The notes below the pieces were generated by a model. That model did no database searches. It was not told the origin of the DNA and saw nothing but the letters and a program-made list of their open reading frames with translations. A stretch of DNA of 45,510 nt from an uncultured Saprospiraceae bacterium (GTDB lineage Bacteria; Bacteroidota; Bacteroidia; Chitinophagales; Saprospiraceae), in assembly GCA_937921775.1 (NCBI GenBank), contig CAKZUK010000087.1:1-45510 (forward strand), in the 5' to 3' direction. This document shows, piece by piece, positions 25,067-33,241 of the stretch (position 1 is its first letter; each line of letters opens with the position of its first letter). The translations under genes were made by a program, and so were the position numbers.

Positions 25067-25775
25067 TGGAAAGATTGATTTGTCTAGCTTTAGTTTTTCC
25101 ATGTATGAGATCATGAAACTGCATGTTGATTTGTCCGTCGGTTTTTCCAATAGAAGTAATGCTGGTAGTGCATACAATATTTTGACGATTCATAACAAGG
25201 TCATTGGCTGGATCACCATCACCCGCATTTTTATGAAAACCGAGTACGTCGTTCATACTGGTAGTCGATTGTTGGGCTAACCATTGTTGAAACCATTTTT
25301 GCCGCTTTTGTTGTATGGCAGGAGGATATAGTGTAGAGGAAGCCCACAGATGAGCTTTAGCAGGATCTAAGGTTTTAATGTGTTTGTTTTTTTCGTCCCA
25401 ACGAAATTCATATAAAGTTCCATCTTCGAAGATAATCATGGTAAATGGTTCCATTCCTTCCAATGCATATTGCTGGAAGAATTGTGTTGCCTTTGCAAAA
25501 GCGAAAACATCCAGAACCATGAGTCCTCTGCTTCTTCGATAGGGGGGGAGATGCTTGTGTTTTTCAAAGGCACCATTTAGTAAGGCAACAACCTTGTTTT
25601 TGTCAGATGCAGAAATCCAGGTCCCCCCAGCTCCACTGTCTTGAGGAAATAAGAGTTGATGTTGGTTGACTTGTTGATTCAGTATTCCGGCAGCCGACCG
25701 TTTGGGACTTTCATCGCGATTTTGAGTGAGTAGGTAGTCGCCGTTTTGAGATGGAATGTAAGTAAGTGTGCACAT
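25044..25775 (-). CDS. NRDE (TANGO2-like) family protein
   Basis: A 243-residue protein that begins MCTLTYIP and carries the family signature NRDE at residues 19-22. This is the DUF833/TANGO2 family. Cys2 is the N-terminal residue after Met removal and is conserved, so an Ntn-hydrolase-like amidase role has been proposed for the fold. In eukaryotes TANGO2 has been linked to haem trafficking and lipid metabolism. Other visible blocks are GGTWISAS and FHKNAGDGDPANDLVM. No signal peptide is present, so it is cytoplasmic. It is the first gene of a pair with the ATP-grasp ligase, overlapping by 23 bases, which suggests a shared pathway. Confidence 0.85.
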   Translation of the reverse strand: MCTLTYIPSQNGDYLLTQNRDESPKRSAAGILNQQVNQHQLLFPQDSGAGGTWISASDKNKVVALLNGAFEKHKHLPPYRRSRGLMVLDVFAFAKATQFFQQYALEGMEPFTMIIFEDGTLYEFRWDEKNKHIKTLDPAKAHLWASSTLYPPAIQQKRQKWFQQWLAQQSTTSMNDVLGFHKNAGDGDPANDLVMNRQNIVCTTSITSIGKTDGQINMQFHDLIHGKTKARQINLSNELLAEL

Positions 25776-26265
25776 TAGGGCAGTAAATTTACAAAGAAGT
25801 TATTAAACAATTTTAAAAGTATTTGATTAGAACTTCTGGAGTCTTTGTTAAAGATTAAATGCGAGATATATTATGTCACAAAAATACTCCTTAATTAGAA
25901 CCCTAAACTATTTTATTGAGCAGGCAATTATTTTAAAAACATGTAAACAATCACAATGAAGTTAGGCAAAAGCCTCTATTATTGTTAAGTTTCTCCCGAT
26001 TCAGGATAGGAACTAAGTATAACTTTTTTTTGTGATGGCATAAATGTTGATTATGTGATATTAGAATTAGTTTCTCCCCTTCCCTCCCTCTTTTTTAATA
26101 AAAATACTCCCACTTTATTTTATTGAATTCTATTCGTATTGCAATGAATAGTGATGCCCGAACTTTAGCTATTAATACCTAATCACCTACTAAGAACGTT
26201 ATCCCAAATAAAATAAATAAAACTAACTAGTTTACTTATTTATTAATTCAGCTAAAGTATTTAAT
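25776..26265. other. Divergent intergenic region before the ELWxxDGT gene
   Basis: AT-rich and without a supported ORF. It carries a pyrimidine tract CCTCCCTCTTT (26083-26093) like that at 12681, followed by AATACTCCCAC. It probably holds promoters for the NRDE gene and for the gene at 26266. Confidence 0.4.
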
Positions 26266-28851
26266 GTGATGAGATTTTTCTACCCAAGATTCGAAACCAT
26301 TTTATGGAACAAAAAAATTCCTCAAATTTTCTTTTTTCTCCTATTCCTTTTTCCTGTTTGTAAGGCACAGATACAAGTAAAAAATATTCACCCAACGCTT
26401 CAATCAATTCCTGATAATATGATTGAAATGGGAGGCTTCGTTTATTTTTCTGCCGATAATGGTTCCATTGGTTCCGAACTATGGCGCTCAGATGGAACCA
26501 AAAACGGTACTACTTTGGTAATGGATATTAATTCTGGATCAACAGGATCTGCAATTACAAACATGGTAAAGATGAACAATGCCATTTACTTTACGGCGAA
26601 TAATGGCTTTAGCTCAAACGGTACTGAACTTTGGATGAGCGATGGTACAACTACGCAGATGGTAAAAGATATCAATAGCGGAACTGGTTCATCGTCTCCA
26701 TCAGAATTGTATGTATTCGACAATACGCTTTACTTCTCGGCTTATAGTGGTACAAGCTATGGTCGTGAATTATGGAAGAGTGATGGTACTGCTAATAACG
26801 CAAGCCAAGTAATGGATATTTATCCAAATGGTTCGGGCTCTGATCCTGCTAACCTATATGGCTTCAATGATTACGTTTACTTTTCAGCAAAAAATGCCGA
26901 TGGTAATGAGCTTTGGAAAACGGATGGTACTACTACCACTCAAGTTCTTGATATTTATACAGGGAGTTCTAACTCTGATCCAAAAGAATTTCAAGCCTTT
27001 GATGGTGATTTATACTTCTCAGCAAAAGATGCCACATACAATCGAGAACTTTGGAAAGTAGAAGGAACTACTGGAAACGCTGCGCTTTTTGCAGATATTT
27101 ATGATGGATCTTCTGGTTCGTTTCCACAAAGCTTGATGGAATTTAATGGACACCTTTACTTTATAGCAAGCAATGCAGCTAACGGACAAGAGATTTTTAA
27201 AACAGATGGTACAGCTGTAAGTATCGGTGCTGAAATAAGAATAGGTACAGGCTCAAGTTACCCAATGAACCTAACAGTGATGGACTCTAACCTTTACTTT
27301 GTAGGGTATAAGTCAGCACAGTATGGTCGTGAGCTATATCAGCATAATGGAACAACATCTATTTTGCTAAAAGATGTCAATGCCACAGGTTCGTCAGGAA
27401 CAGATGATGCTTTTAGCGGTGTAGCTAGCTCAAACTCTTTTCAAGTATACAATGATCGTTTGTTTTTTGGCGCAGACAATGGTGTAAACGGTTACGAACT
27501 ATGGATGAGTGATGGTACTACAGCAGGTACCATGCTGTTGAGAGATGTAAATGATGATGGCTCTAGTCCAGGACCTGATTCAAGCCCAGGCAATTTTGTA
27601 GTAGCTAACGGATACTTGTTTTTTAGTGCAAATGTAGGAATTGATGGTACAAATGATAGGGAGTTAATGCAAATTGGAAACTGTGCCATGGGAGAAGATT
27701 TACCTTATGTAACAACTTCAGGCCTGCACCAATCATTATATGAAAAAACGGAAGGTGACTGGACGCATTATTGCGATTGTCAAAACAACATCTTGCTCTC
27801 TGTTGAGAAAGATCCGGTTGTTGTCATTCCAACAGAAAATGTAAGTATAAAAATAGGAGCAACAGCAGCGACCTATCACGAACAAGGGTGTATCACAAGT
27901 GACTGTTTTATTACCAATGCGCAAGGTGGAGTAGTCTTTAATCGCTCTTGGGATGTAAACCCGACGGTACAACCGGGAGCTGATGTGGCAGTGCGTTTTT
28001 ACTTTACTGATGATGAATACAATGCTTTGAATACGGTATTAACAACTGAAAGTCTACCAAGCTTATCAACGGTTAGTGATATGAGTTTCTTTAAGGTTAC
28101 TGACGGAGGAGTTGGAGCACACGCAGCGGTAGAGGATATTCCCGCAGGTTCTGCAACTGTTTTGACAAATGCTGGTTCAGCTTCGACAAGTAATTGGTTG
28201 ACAGGTAGCTATGGGGCAGATCACTTTGCTGAAATGATGGTAAGTTCATTCTCCGGTGGTGGAGGTGGAGGTGGACCTGGAGGGACATCACTTCCGGTGG
28301 AATTGATGTATTTCAAAGCTCGACCACAACAAGAAAACGTTTATCTCGAGTGGTCGACTGCTAGCGAATTAAATAATGCGGGTTTCATTATAGAGCGTAG
28401 TGCAAATGGAAACGATTGGGACCAAATTGATTTCGTTGTTGCACTTGATCCCGGTACGGCACCAAACCTTTATACATATATCGATACTGATCCTTATGTA
28501 GGAACAAGTTATTATCGATTGCGTCAGAGAGATCACGATGGTACAGAATCATATTCCAATATCGCTCAGGTTTATATGGAAATGCTTGTCCTTGGTGAGC
28601 CATCTCCGAATCCTGTTTTGGAATCAGGTTCAGTATTCGTGGATGTCTTGCTTGAAAATGCACAAAATGTAGAAGTACTGTTAATTGATGGCAGTGGCTC
28701 TGTTGCTAAACGTGAAATAGTAGATATGACAAGTGGAGCACATCGATTGGAAATTGATTGTCAGAACTTGACACGAGGTCTCTATCATTTACGATTAACA
28801 ATCAACAAGGAATCATACCACCGTACTTTTGTAATCGAAAGTATAAAATAA
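26266..28851 (+). CDS. Secreted ELWxxDGT repeat protein with T9SS sorting domain
   Basis: An 861-residue surface protein. After a signal peptide (hydrophobic 20-32, cleavage near CKA at 34) there are about eight ELWxxDGT repeats, spaced about 45-50 residues, from ELWRSDGT at 71 onward. One is degenerate (EIFKTDGT) and one divergent (ELYQHNGT). These build a beta-propeller. A beta-sandwich region follows, with one Cys pair near WTHYCDC. Then come a Gly linker (SGGGGGGGPGG), the LPVELMYFKA module and a C-terminal sorting domain beginning GEPSPNPVLE. The start is either of two adjacent ATGs (26266 or 26269). Function is probably adhesion or ligand binding; no catalytic residues are visible. It ends at a strong terminator. 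Confidence 0.88.
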   Translation: MMRFFYPRFETILWNKKIPQIFFFLLFLFPVCKAQIQVKNIHPTLQSIPDNMIEMGGFVYFSADNGSIGSELWRSDGTKNGTTLVMDINSGSTGSAITNMVKMNNAIYFTANNGFSSNGTELWMSDGTTTQMVKDINSGTGSSSPSELYVFDNTLYFSAYSGTSYGRELWKSDGTANNASQVMDIYPNGSGSDPANLYGFNDYVYFSAKNADGNELWKTDGTTTTQVLDIYTGSSNSDPKEFQAFDGDLYFSAKDATYNRELWKVEGTTGNAALFADIYDGSSGSFPQSLMEFNGHLYFIASNAANGQEIFKTDGTAVSIGAEIRIGTGSSYPMNLTVMDSNLYFVGYKSAQYGRELYQHNGTTSILLKDVNATGSSGTDDAFSGVASSNSFQVYNDRLFFGADNGVNGYELWMSDGTTAGTMLLRDVNDDGSSPGPDSSPGNFVVANGYLFFSANVGIDGTNDRELMQIGNCAMGEDLPYVTTSGLHQSLYEKTEGDWTHYCDCQNNILLSVEKDPVVVIPTENVSIKIGATAATYHEQGCITSDCFITNAQGGVVFNRSWDVNPTVQPGADVAVRFYFTDDEYNALNTVLTTESLPSLSTVSDMSFFKVTDGGVGAHAAVEDIPAGSATVLTNAGSASTSNWLTGSYGADHFAEMMVSSFSGGGGGGGPGGTSLPVELMYFKARPQQENVYLEWSTASELNNAGFIIERSANGNDWDQIDFVVALDPGTAPNLYTYIDTDPYVGTSYYRLRQRDHDGTESYSNIAQVYMEMLVLGEPSPNPVLESGSVFVDVLLENAQNVEVLLIDGSGSVAKREIVDMTSGAHRLEIDCQNLTRGLYHLRLTINKESYHRTFVIESIK

Positions 28852-28874
28852 TAATAATCAGAACATATCAAATA

Positions 28875-28910
28875 AAAAGCCCGGATTCAATATTTTGAAT
28901 TCGGGCTTTT
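28875..28910. terminator. Terminator of the ELWxxDGT gene
   Basis: AAAAGCCCGGATTCAA (28875-28890) and TTGAATTCGGGCTTTT (28895-28910) pair over 16 positions with one G-T pair, and a TATT loop. It follows the stop codon by 24 bases and could act in both directions. Confidence 0.85.
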
Positions 28911-29102
28911 GAGTTTTAAATGTCGATGTCAATTTCAATGAAATTACAAACTCATTGCACTGGGGTTTAAATTTTAGTATTAGTTCTTATCCGATTATGG
29001 ATATTGATATTTCTATTAGCATTTAGGCTGTTATTTAATCGCCATTTTACTTCAGGTGGTATTTAGATTGTAAGTGAATAAACGGCAACTGATATTGTGT
29101 TT

Positions 29103-29783
29103 TTAACTGTCATTACTCCCGTAGTAAACCACCACATCCTCTTTCGCCTTGCGTGCAATATCTGGTACCTCTACATCCGCCGCAGGGTAGCCAACCGGTA
29201 GCAATAAAAAAGGGCGTTCATTTTTTGGTCGGTTCAATATCTTTTGCAAAAAATCCATTGGACTTGGGGTATGTGTTAGTGTAACCAGCCCCGCATTGTG
29301 AATCGCAGAGATTAGGAAACCTGTAGCTAAACCAACTGATTCATTCACGTAATAATTTTTTCGTTTGCCGCCATCGGCATCAAGGTCATACGCTTTTTTG
29401 AAAACGATGATGAGGTAGGGGGCAATCTCTAAAAATGGTTTTTGCCAGTCGGTACCAAGAGGTGCAAGGTCGCGCAACCATTCTTCGCTCATGCGTTTGG
29501 TGTAGCTTTCATGTTCTTCTTTTTCTGCAGCAATTCGAATTTCTTTTTTGATAGTTGGATCAGAAACCACACAAAAAGTCCAAGGTTGTTTGTGCGCACC
29601 AGATGGAGCGGATGAGCCCGTCATTATTATATTGTCAATCACTTCCTTTGGAACAGCTGTGTCAGCAAAGTGGCGCACACTACGTCGTTGATCAAGTAAC
29701 TCGTAGTAAGCTTTACTTCGTTCTATACTTTCTTCTGTAGAAAAGCGAAGTGGTTCGTATTTGATGAATTGATGCGCTTCCAT
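29103..29783 (-). CDS. Nitroreductase-fold flavoprotein of iodotyrosine deiodinase type
   Basis: A 226-residue FMN protein with the phosphate-binding RRSVR (33-37), APSGAHKQPW (59-68), and the block GLVTLTHTPSPMDFL with LNRPKNERPF and PVGYPA that marks the IYD subfamily. The residues that in human iodotyrosine deiodinase close over the zwitterion of halotyrosine are present in equivalent order: Glu90 and Tyr94 (E-x-x-x-Y then TKRM) and Lys115 (DWQKPFLE). It should therefore reductively dehalogenate iodo-, bromo- or chlorotyrosine; a general nitroreductase role is less likely. There is no membrane anchor. The gene is downstream of an SDR gene, separated from it by the 165-bp repeat at 29827-29990. 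Confidence 0.85.
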   Translation of the reverse strand: MEAHQFIKYEPLRFSTEESIERSKAYYELLDQRRSVRHFADTAVPKEVIDNIIMTGSSAPSGAHKQPWTFCVVSDPTIKKEIRIAAEKEEHESYTKRMSEEWLRDLAPLGTDWQKPFLEIAPYLIIVFKKAYDLDADGGKRKNYYVNESVGLATGFLISAIHNAGLVTLTHTPSPMDFLQKILNRPKNERPFLLLPVGYPAADVEVPDIARKAKEDVVVYYGSNDS

Positions 29784-29826
29784 GGTATGGCAATTTTAAG
29801 TTTTGGTTGTCAGAAATCTAGAATAA

Positions 29827-29990
29827 ATGTAAAACGTAAAGCCGCAAAAGTCAAAATGTAAAAGTAGTCCAATACCGTAGTCCTCGCTAGAAGCGAACTT
29901 TTACATTTTAAATGTATCATACTTCGACTCTACCTGGCTGCGCCGAGTAGATAGCTTCGCTAAGTACAGCGTTTTGCGGTTTTACATTTA
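29827..29990 (-). repeat. Nested inverted-repeat element, copy A
   Basis: The outer ends are ATGTAAAACGTAAAGCCGC... on the left and TTTTGCGGTTTTACAT (29972-29987) on the right. An inner inverted repeat of 13 bp, AAAATGTAAAAGT (29853-29865) and ACTTTTACATTTT (29897-29909), encloses 31 bases. A ~60-base arm (29910-29971) lies between inner and outer repeats on one side only. The element begins right after the stop codon of the SDR gene, reading leftward. Its reverse complement matches copy B at 35458. Confidence 0.8.
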
Positions 29991-30686
29991 CTAGAGGTCC
30001 CCCAATTGAGGGCGAATAATAATTTCTTCAACTACAGCAGATGGTCCCATTTTCCAGGCACCGACTACGGAGTTGGCAATGTCAGTAGCTTGCATCAATC
30101 GACTTTCGGGCAAGTCAACACCCGCCCAGGAAGCAGACCACGTTGCGCCCGGAAGAATGGCAGTTACTTTTATTCCTTGTTCTTTTAGTTCTTCTCGAAG
30201 TACTTTGGAGAAACCTAGTAGTGCAAATTTAGAAATACTATAAGATCCACCATTTGGGTAGGCAATGACAGAAGCTACAGAGCACATATTAAAGATGTGT
30301 CCTTTCGCAGTCATGGCAGGTAATATGGCTCGCGTTAAATAGTATGCGCTGTACAAGTTGGTTTCGATCATTTTTTCCAGTGAACCATCTTCCTCCTTGG
30401 TGACTTCTCCTGGAATGAAAAGGCCAGCGTTATTAACTAATACATCAATTTGTCCCCATTTCGATTTTACGTCAGCTGCAAATTGAAGAACTGCAGCTTT
30501 ATCGCTCATATCTACACTTTGGGTGAAAACTTCAATATTTGGAAATTTTGTATTAAAATCAGTTTTAAAAGCATCCAAATCTGCTGCTGTACGAGCACAA
30601 ATAGCCAAATCAGCTCCTTCATTGGCAAAAGCCTCAGCAATTGCTCGTCCAATACCTTTTGTTGCTCCAGTTATTATAACTTTCAT
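29991..30686 (-). CDS. Short-chain dehydrogenase/reductase
   Basis: A 231-residue classical SDR oxidoreductase with the NAD(P) loop TGATKGIG (6-13), VLVNNAG, catalytic Ser in MCSVAS and the SYSISK motif with Tyr and Lys. The KGIGRAI context and Arg at CART favour NADP. The substrate is not predictable; similar proteins are annotated as 3-ketoacyl-ACP reductase-like or sepiapterin-type. Length is slightly short, with the C-terminal substrate lid ending in IIIRPQLGDL, a form seen in SDRs of unknown substrate in Bacteroidota. It is divergent from the mlaE-like gene, and the repeat element follows its stop codon immediately. Confidence 0.82.
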   Translation of the reverse strand: MKVIITGATKGIGRAIAEAFANEGADLAICARTAADLDAFKTDFNTKFPNIEVFTQSVDMSDKAAVLQFAADVKSKWGQIDVLVNNAGLFIPGEVTKEEDGSLEKMIETNLYSAYYLTRAILPAMTAKGHIFNMCSVASVIAYPNGGSYSISKFALLGFSKVLREELKEQGIKVTAILPGATWSASWAGVDLPESRLMQATDIANSVVGAWKMGPSAVVEEIIIRPQLGDL

Positions 30687-30714
30687 GAGAATTAGTCGTT
30701 AAATGGGTTAAAAG

Positions 30715-30744
30715 TTGCGCATTCGGTACTTTTCCATATTTTTG
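30715..30744 (+). promoter_or_regulatory. Bacteroidota-type promoter of the mlaE-mlaF operon
   Basis: TATTTTTG (30737-30744) fits the -7 consensus TAnnTTTG, and TTG (30715-30717) lies 19 bases upstream as a -33 element. The start codon at 30886 would follow a leader of about 135 bases. Confidence 0.45.
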
Positions 30745-30885
30745 CGCCCGAAAGACTTTGTGAGAATACCTCGAATAAGGAAGGCTTTTCATTAAAGTGG
30801 GCTAAATTACTAAGTAATTACCTAGTATTTCAACAATCCTTAAAGAATCAGAATAGAAAAAATTAAGTCGTTTTCTAATATAACT

Positions 30886-31632
30886 ATGAATTTAAATTTC
30901 TTGTATCATTTTGGCCGGTATCTTATTTTACTTCGTTCTGCGTTGACGCGTCCGGAGAAGTTTTCTATGTATTGGAAGGAGACCATGCGCCAGATGAATG
31001 ATATTGGAATCGGTTCATTGGTGATTGTAGGTTTGATTGCGGTCTTTATTGGCGCAGTGACCGCTACGCAGTTTGCTTATCAATTGCAGGATAGTTTTGT
31101 TCCAGCTTATTATATTGGATACATTGTTAGAGATAGTACCATTATAGAGTTGGCTCCAACGATTACTTGTTTGGTCCTTGCCGGAAAAGTAGGTTCCAAT
31201 ATAGCAGCAGAAATAGGAGGAATGAGACAGAAAGAGCATATTGATGCCATGGAGATCATGGGAGTGAATACGGCTTCTTATTTGATTTTGCCAAAAGTAA
31301 TTGCTGCGATGGTAGTGATTCCGATGTTGGTTTGTTTGGCAGCTGCTATTTCGATTTGGGGAGGATATACAGCGAGTGTTGCTACAGGATTAATTACGGA
31401 TGTAGAATATATACAAGGAGTTCGTTCATTCTTTGAACCTTATTATGTTTTTATGATGTTTGTCAAAGCACTAGTTTTTGCATATATATTGACTAGTGTT
31501 TCAGCTTATCAAGGATATCACGTTAAGGGTGGAAGTATTGAATTGGGGCAGGCGAGTACGCAAGCGGTGGTGTATAGTGATATTTTGATCTTGTTGTCAG
31601 ATTATGTGATTGCGATTATTCTTACGATGTAG
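30886..31632 (+). CDS. mlaE: MlaE-family phospholipid ABC transporter permease
   Basis: A 248-residue integral membrane protein of the MlaE/YrbE (DUF140) family. It has an amphipathic N-terminal interface helix and about five transmembrane helices. Family blocks are GAVTATQFAYQL (about 47-58), VLAGKVGSNIAAEIGGMRQKEHIDAMEIMG (about 97-126) and LPKVIAAMVVIPML. With MlaF it forms the inner-membrane core that moves phospholipid between the inner membrane and an MCE-protein shuttle, maintaining outer-membrane asymmetry. mlaF follows after 103 bases. The MCE-domain subunit (MlaD), usually the third gene, is not in this window, so it may be encoded elsewhere. Confidence 0.9.
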   Translation: MNLNFLYHFGRYLILLRSALTRPEKFSMYWKETMRQMNDIGIGSLVIVGLIAVFIGAVTATQFAYQLQDSFVPAYYIGYIVRDSTIIELAPTITCLVLAGKVGSNIAAEIGGMRQKEHIDAMEIMGVNTASYLILPKVIAAMVVIPMLVCLAAAISIWGGYTASVATGLITDVEYIQGVRSFFEPYYVFMMFVKALVFAYILTSVSAYQGYHVKGGSIELGQASTQAVVYSDILILLSDYVIAIILTM

Positions 31633-31639
31633 GAGGATC

Positions 31640-31725
31640 AATTAGAATTGGAATTAGTACGTAATGCTAATAAGGAAAAATATTGTACTGATTCACGTTA
31701 GCGAATTCTAATTCACATTCTAATT
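31640..31725 (+). repeat. Imperfect 18-bp inverted repeat between mlaE and mlaF
   Basis: AATTAGAATTGGAATTAG (31640-31657) pairs with CTAATTCACATTCTAATT (31708-31725) at 16 of 18 positions, leaving a 50-base loop. It fills most of the 103-base gap. An AGGAGG sequence at 31631-31636 precedes it but is too far from the mlaF start to serve it. It could be an mRNA-stabilising or attenuating structure, or a small palindromic insertion. Confidence 0.6.
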
Positions 31726-31735
31726 CCAAATTTTT

Positions 31736-32497
31736 ATGATTAGAGCAGTAAATATAAAAAAATCGTTTGGAGGCACTGAGGTGTTGAAAGGACTGACGAC
31801 CACTTTCGAGAAAGGGAAGACCAACCTGATCATAGGGCGAAGTGGTGCTGGTAAAACGGTTTTGCTCAAGTTATGTGTTGGACTTTTGGCGCCAACTAGC
31901 GGCGAGATTATGTACGGAGATACTAACTTTTCTCAGCTTAGTAAACGAGATATGCGTGCGATCCGTATGGAAATTGGAATGCTATTTCAAGGTTCTGCAT
32001 TATTTGATTCTATGACGGTGGAGGAGAATATCCGTTTTCCACTTGATATGTTTACTAATAAAACAAAGAAGGAAAAACTGGATCGAGTTAATTACTGCCT
32101 TGAACGTGTGCAATTGGAAGGTAATAATAGTAAGTTTCCTGGAGAAGTCAGTGGTGGTATGCAAAAGCGTGTTGGTATAGCCCGATCCATTGTGCTTGAA
32201 CCCAAATATCTTTTCTGTGATGAGCCGAACTCTGGGCTTGATCCTAAAACATCCCTACTCATTGACGAACTTATTCACGATATTACTATCGAACAAAATA
32301 TAACAACGGTCATCAATACACATGATATGAACTCTGTAATGGAGATTGGTGATAATATTGCTTTGCTACATCAAGGTCGCTTGGCCTGGCAAGGGAATAA
32401 GGATATGGTGATGGATAGTGATAATGAGCTTCTCGAAGAGTTTATTTTTGCGTCCCCATTTTTGCAGCGATTGCGTAAGGCAGCTGTAGGTAAATAA
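31736..32497 (+). CDS. mlaF: MlaF-family ABC transporter ATP-binding protein
   Basis: A 253-residue ATPase with Walker A GRSGAGKT (34-41), Q-loop in GMLFQGSALFDSMTVEEN, signature EVSGGMQKR, Walker B YLFCDEP with catalytic Glu, D-loop SGLD and the switch His in NTHDM. The AlaLeuPheAspSerMet segment after the Q-loop is typical of MlaF rather than of import ATPases. It powers the MlaE permease encoded just upstream. The short interval to the convergent gene at 32528 leaves no room for an mlaD gene. Confidence 0.92.
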   Translation: MIRAVNIKKSFGGTEVLKGLTTTFEKGKTNLIIGRSGAGKTVLLKLCVGLLAPTSGEIMYGDTNFSQLSKRDMRAIRMEIGMLFQGSALFDSMTVEENIRFPLDMFTNKTKKEKLDRVNYCLERVQLEGNNSKFPGEVSGGMQKRVGIARSIVLEPKYLFCDEPNSGLDPKTSLLIDELIHDITIEQNITTVINTHDMNSVMEIGDNIALLHQGRLAWQGNKDMVMDSDNELLEEFIFASPFLQRLRKAAVGK

Positions 32498-32527
32498 TTC
32501 CTTTATTTGCTGGAGAATAAGATTCTT

Positions 32528-32974
32528 TTATTTCCGTTTTCCAATTTTGTAAACCACAGCTTTTGCATCTGGAGCTTTAGGCTTTACTAGTTGTTCAACG
32601 TAATTTTTAAGTGCTTTTTTATTGGAAAATTTAACAAGAAGGACATAAGCGTAGCCGCCTTTGTCTAGCTTTTCGTAATGTACGTTACCGAATTGTTGAA
32701 AAAGGTGGTAGTCTCTTTTTAGCGGAAGCTCAGATCTAGTTAACTCAATTCCGAACCCGGAGTAGGTAGCGGGAAGTTTTTTGTGGTGGCGAAAATAAGA
32801 GGGCGTGGTTTTTCCAGCCTTACTTAACTTTTCTTCCTTTGTTTTTGTTGGAAGTTCATCAGTGCTTTGTTGCGGAAGCTCTGAAGGAATCGTATCATTA
32901 ATCTGTGCCATTAAACCAGTGCCAAAAAATAGTACTGAAATAGTAAGAATAATAATTTTGCTGTAGGGTGTCAT
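32528..32974 (-). CDS. Exported SPOR-like domain protein
   Basis: A 148-residue protein with an N-terminal signal peptide (hydrophobic 6-21, cleavage after LMAQ), a polar Thr/Glu/Lys linker (24-68) and a ~75-residue C-terminal domain. The domain (YSGFGIELTRSELPL to VVYKIGKRK) has the beta-alpha-beta order and spacing of SPOR domains, which bind denuded peptidoglycan. It is probably periplasmic. The gene is 21 bases downstream of the small membrane-protein gene at 32996 and is likely cotranscribed with it. Identification as SPOR rests on pattern only. Confidence 0.65.
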   Translation of the reverse strand: MTPYSKIIILTISVLFFGTGLMAQINDTIPSELPQQSTDELPTKTKEEKLSKAGKTTPSYFRHHKKLPATYSGFGIELTRSELPLKRDYHLFQQFGNVHYEKLDKGGYAYVLLVKFSNKKALKNYVEQLVKPKAPDAKAVVYKIGKRK

Positions 32975-32995
32975 AAACCAGTTGCTTTAATAATA

Positions 32996-33241
32996 CTAAA
33001 TAGTCTGGCTGTCTTCTTCTGCGCTAGCAGAAGGAGATGGGTCAATTGCAGACTCACTAGCAGTAGGAACGGATTCCTGCTCTGATTCATTGTATAGATT
33101 GTTAGCTTGATTAGGTTTTAAAACCGCTGCTTCATTGTCTGAGCCATGTTGTGCCATAGGCAAAACTTTAGGTGAGGCCATAACGATGGAGAAGAAGGCA
33201 ACGATGGTGAGCCCCATTGCGTAGAGTAAGAATAATTCCAT
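32996..33241 (-). CDS. Small membrane protein with acidic Ser-rich tail
   Basis: An 81-residue protein with one transmembrane helix (about 4-24) and a soluble tail rich in Ser, Glu, Ala and Asn (SESAIDPSPSASAEEDSQ near the end). No family is recognised. Its layout resembles the 74- and 95-residue proteins at 5040 and 5513, but sequence similarity is not clear. It leads a two-gene operon with the SPOR-like protein, so a role at the cell wall is possible. A TATATTTG sequence on the minus strand (33338-33345) is a candidate -7 element about 90 bases upstream. Confidence 0.6.
   Translation of the reverse strand: MELFLLYAMGLTIVAFFSIVMASPKVLPMAQHGSDNEAAVLKPNQANNLYNESEQESVPTASESAIDPSPSASAEEDSQTI

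Noticed and set aside
29821-29990. Integrase attachment site or phage remnant
   Set aside because: No integrase, tRNA or target duplication is nearby; the structure is a repeat-element family.
31631-31636. AGGAGG as ribosome-binding site of a hidden small gene
   Set aside because: No start codon with a usable frame follows within the needed distance, and it is 100 bases from mlaF.
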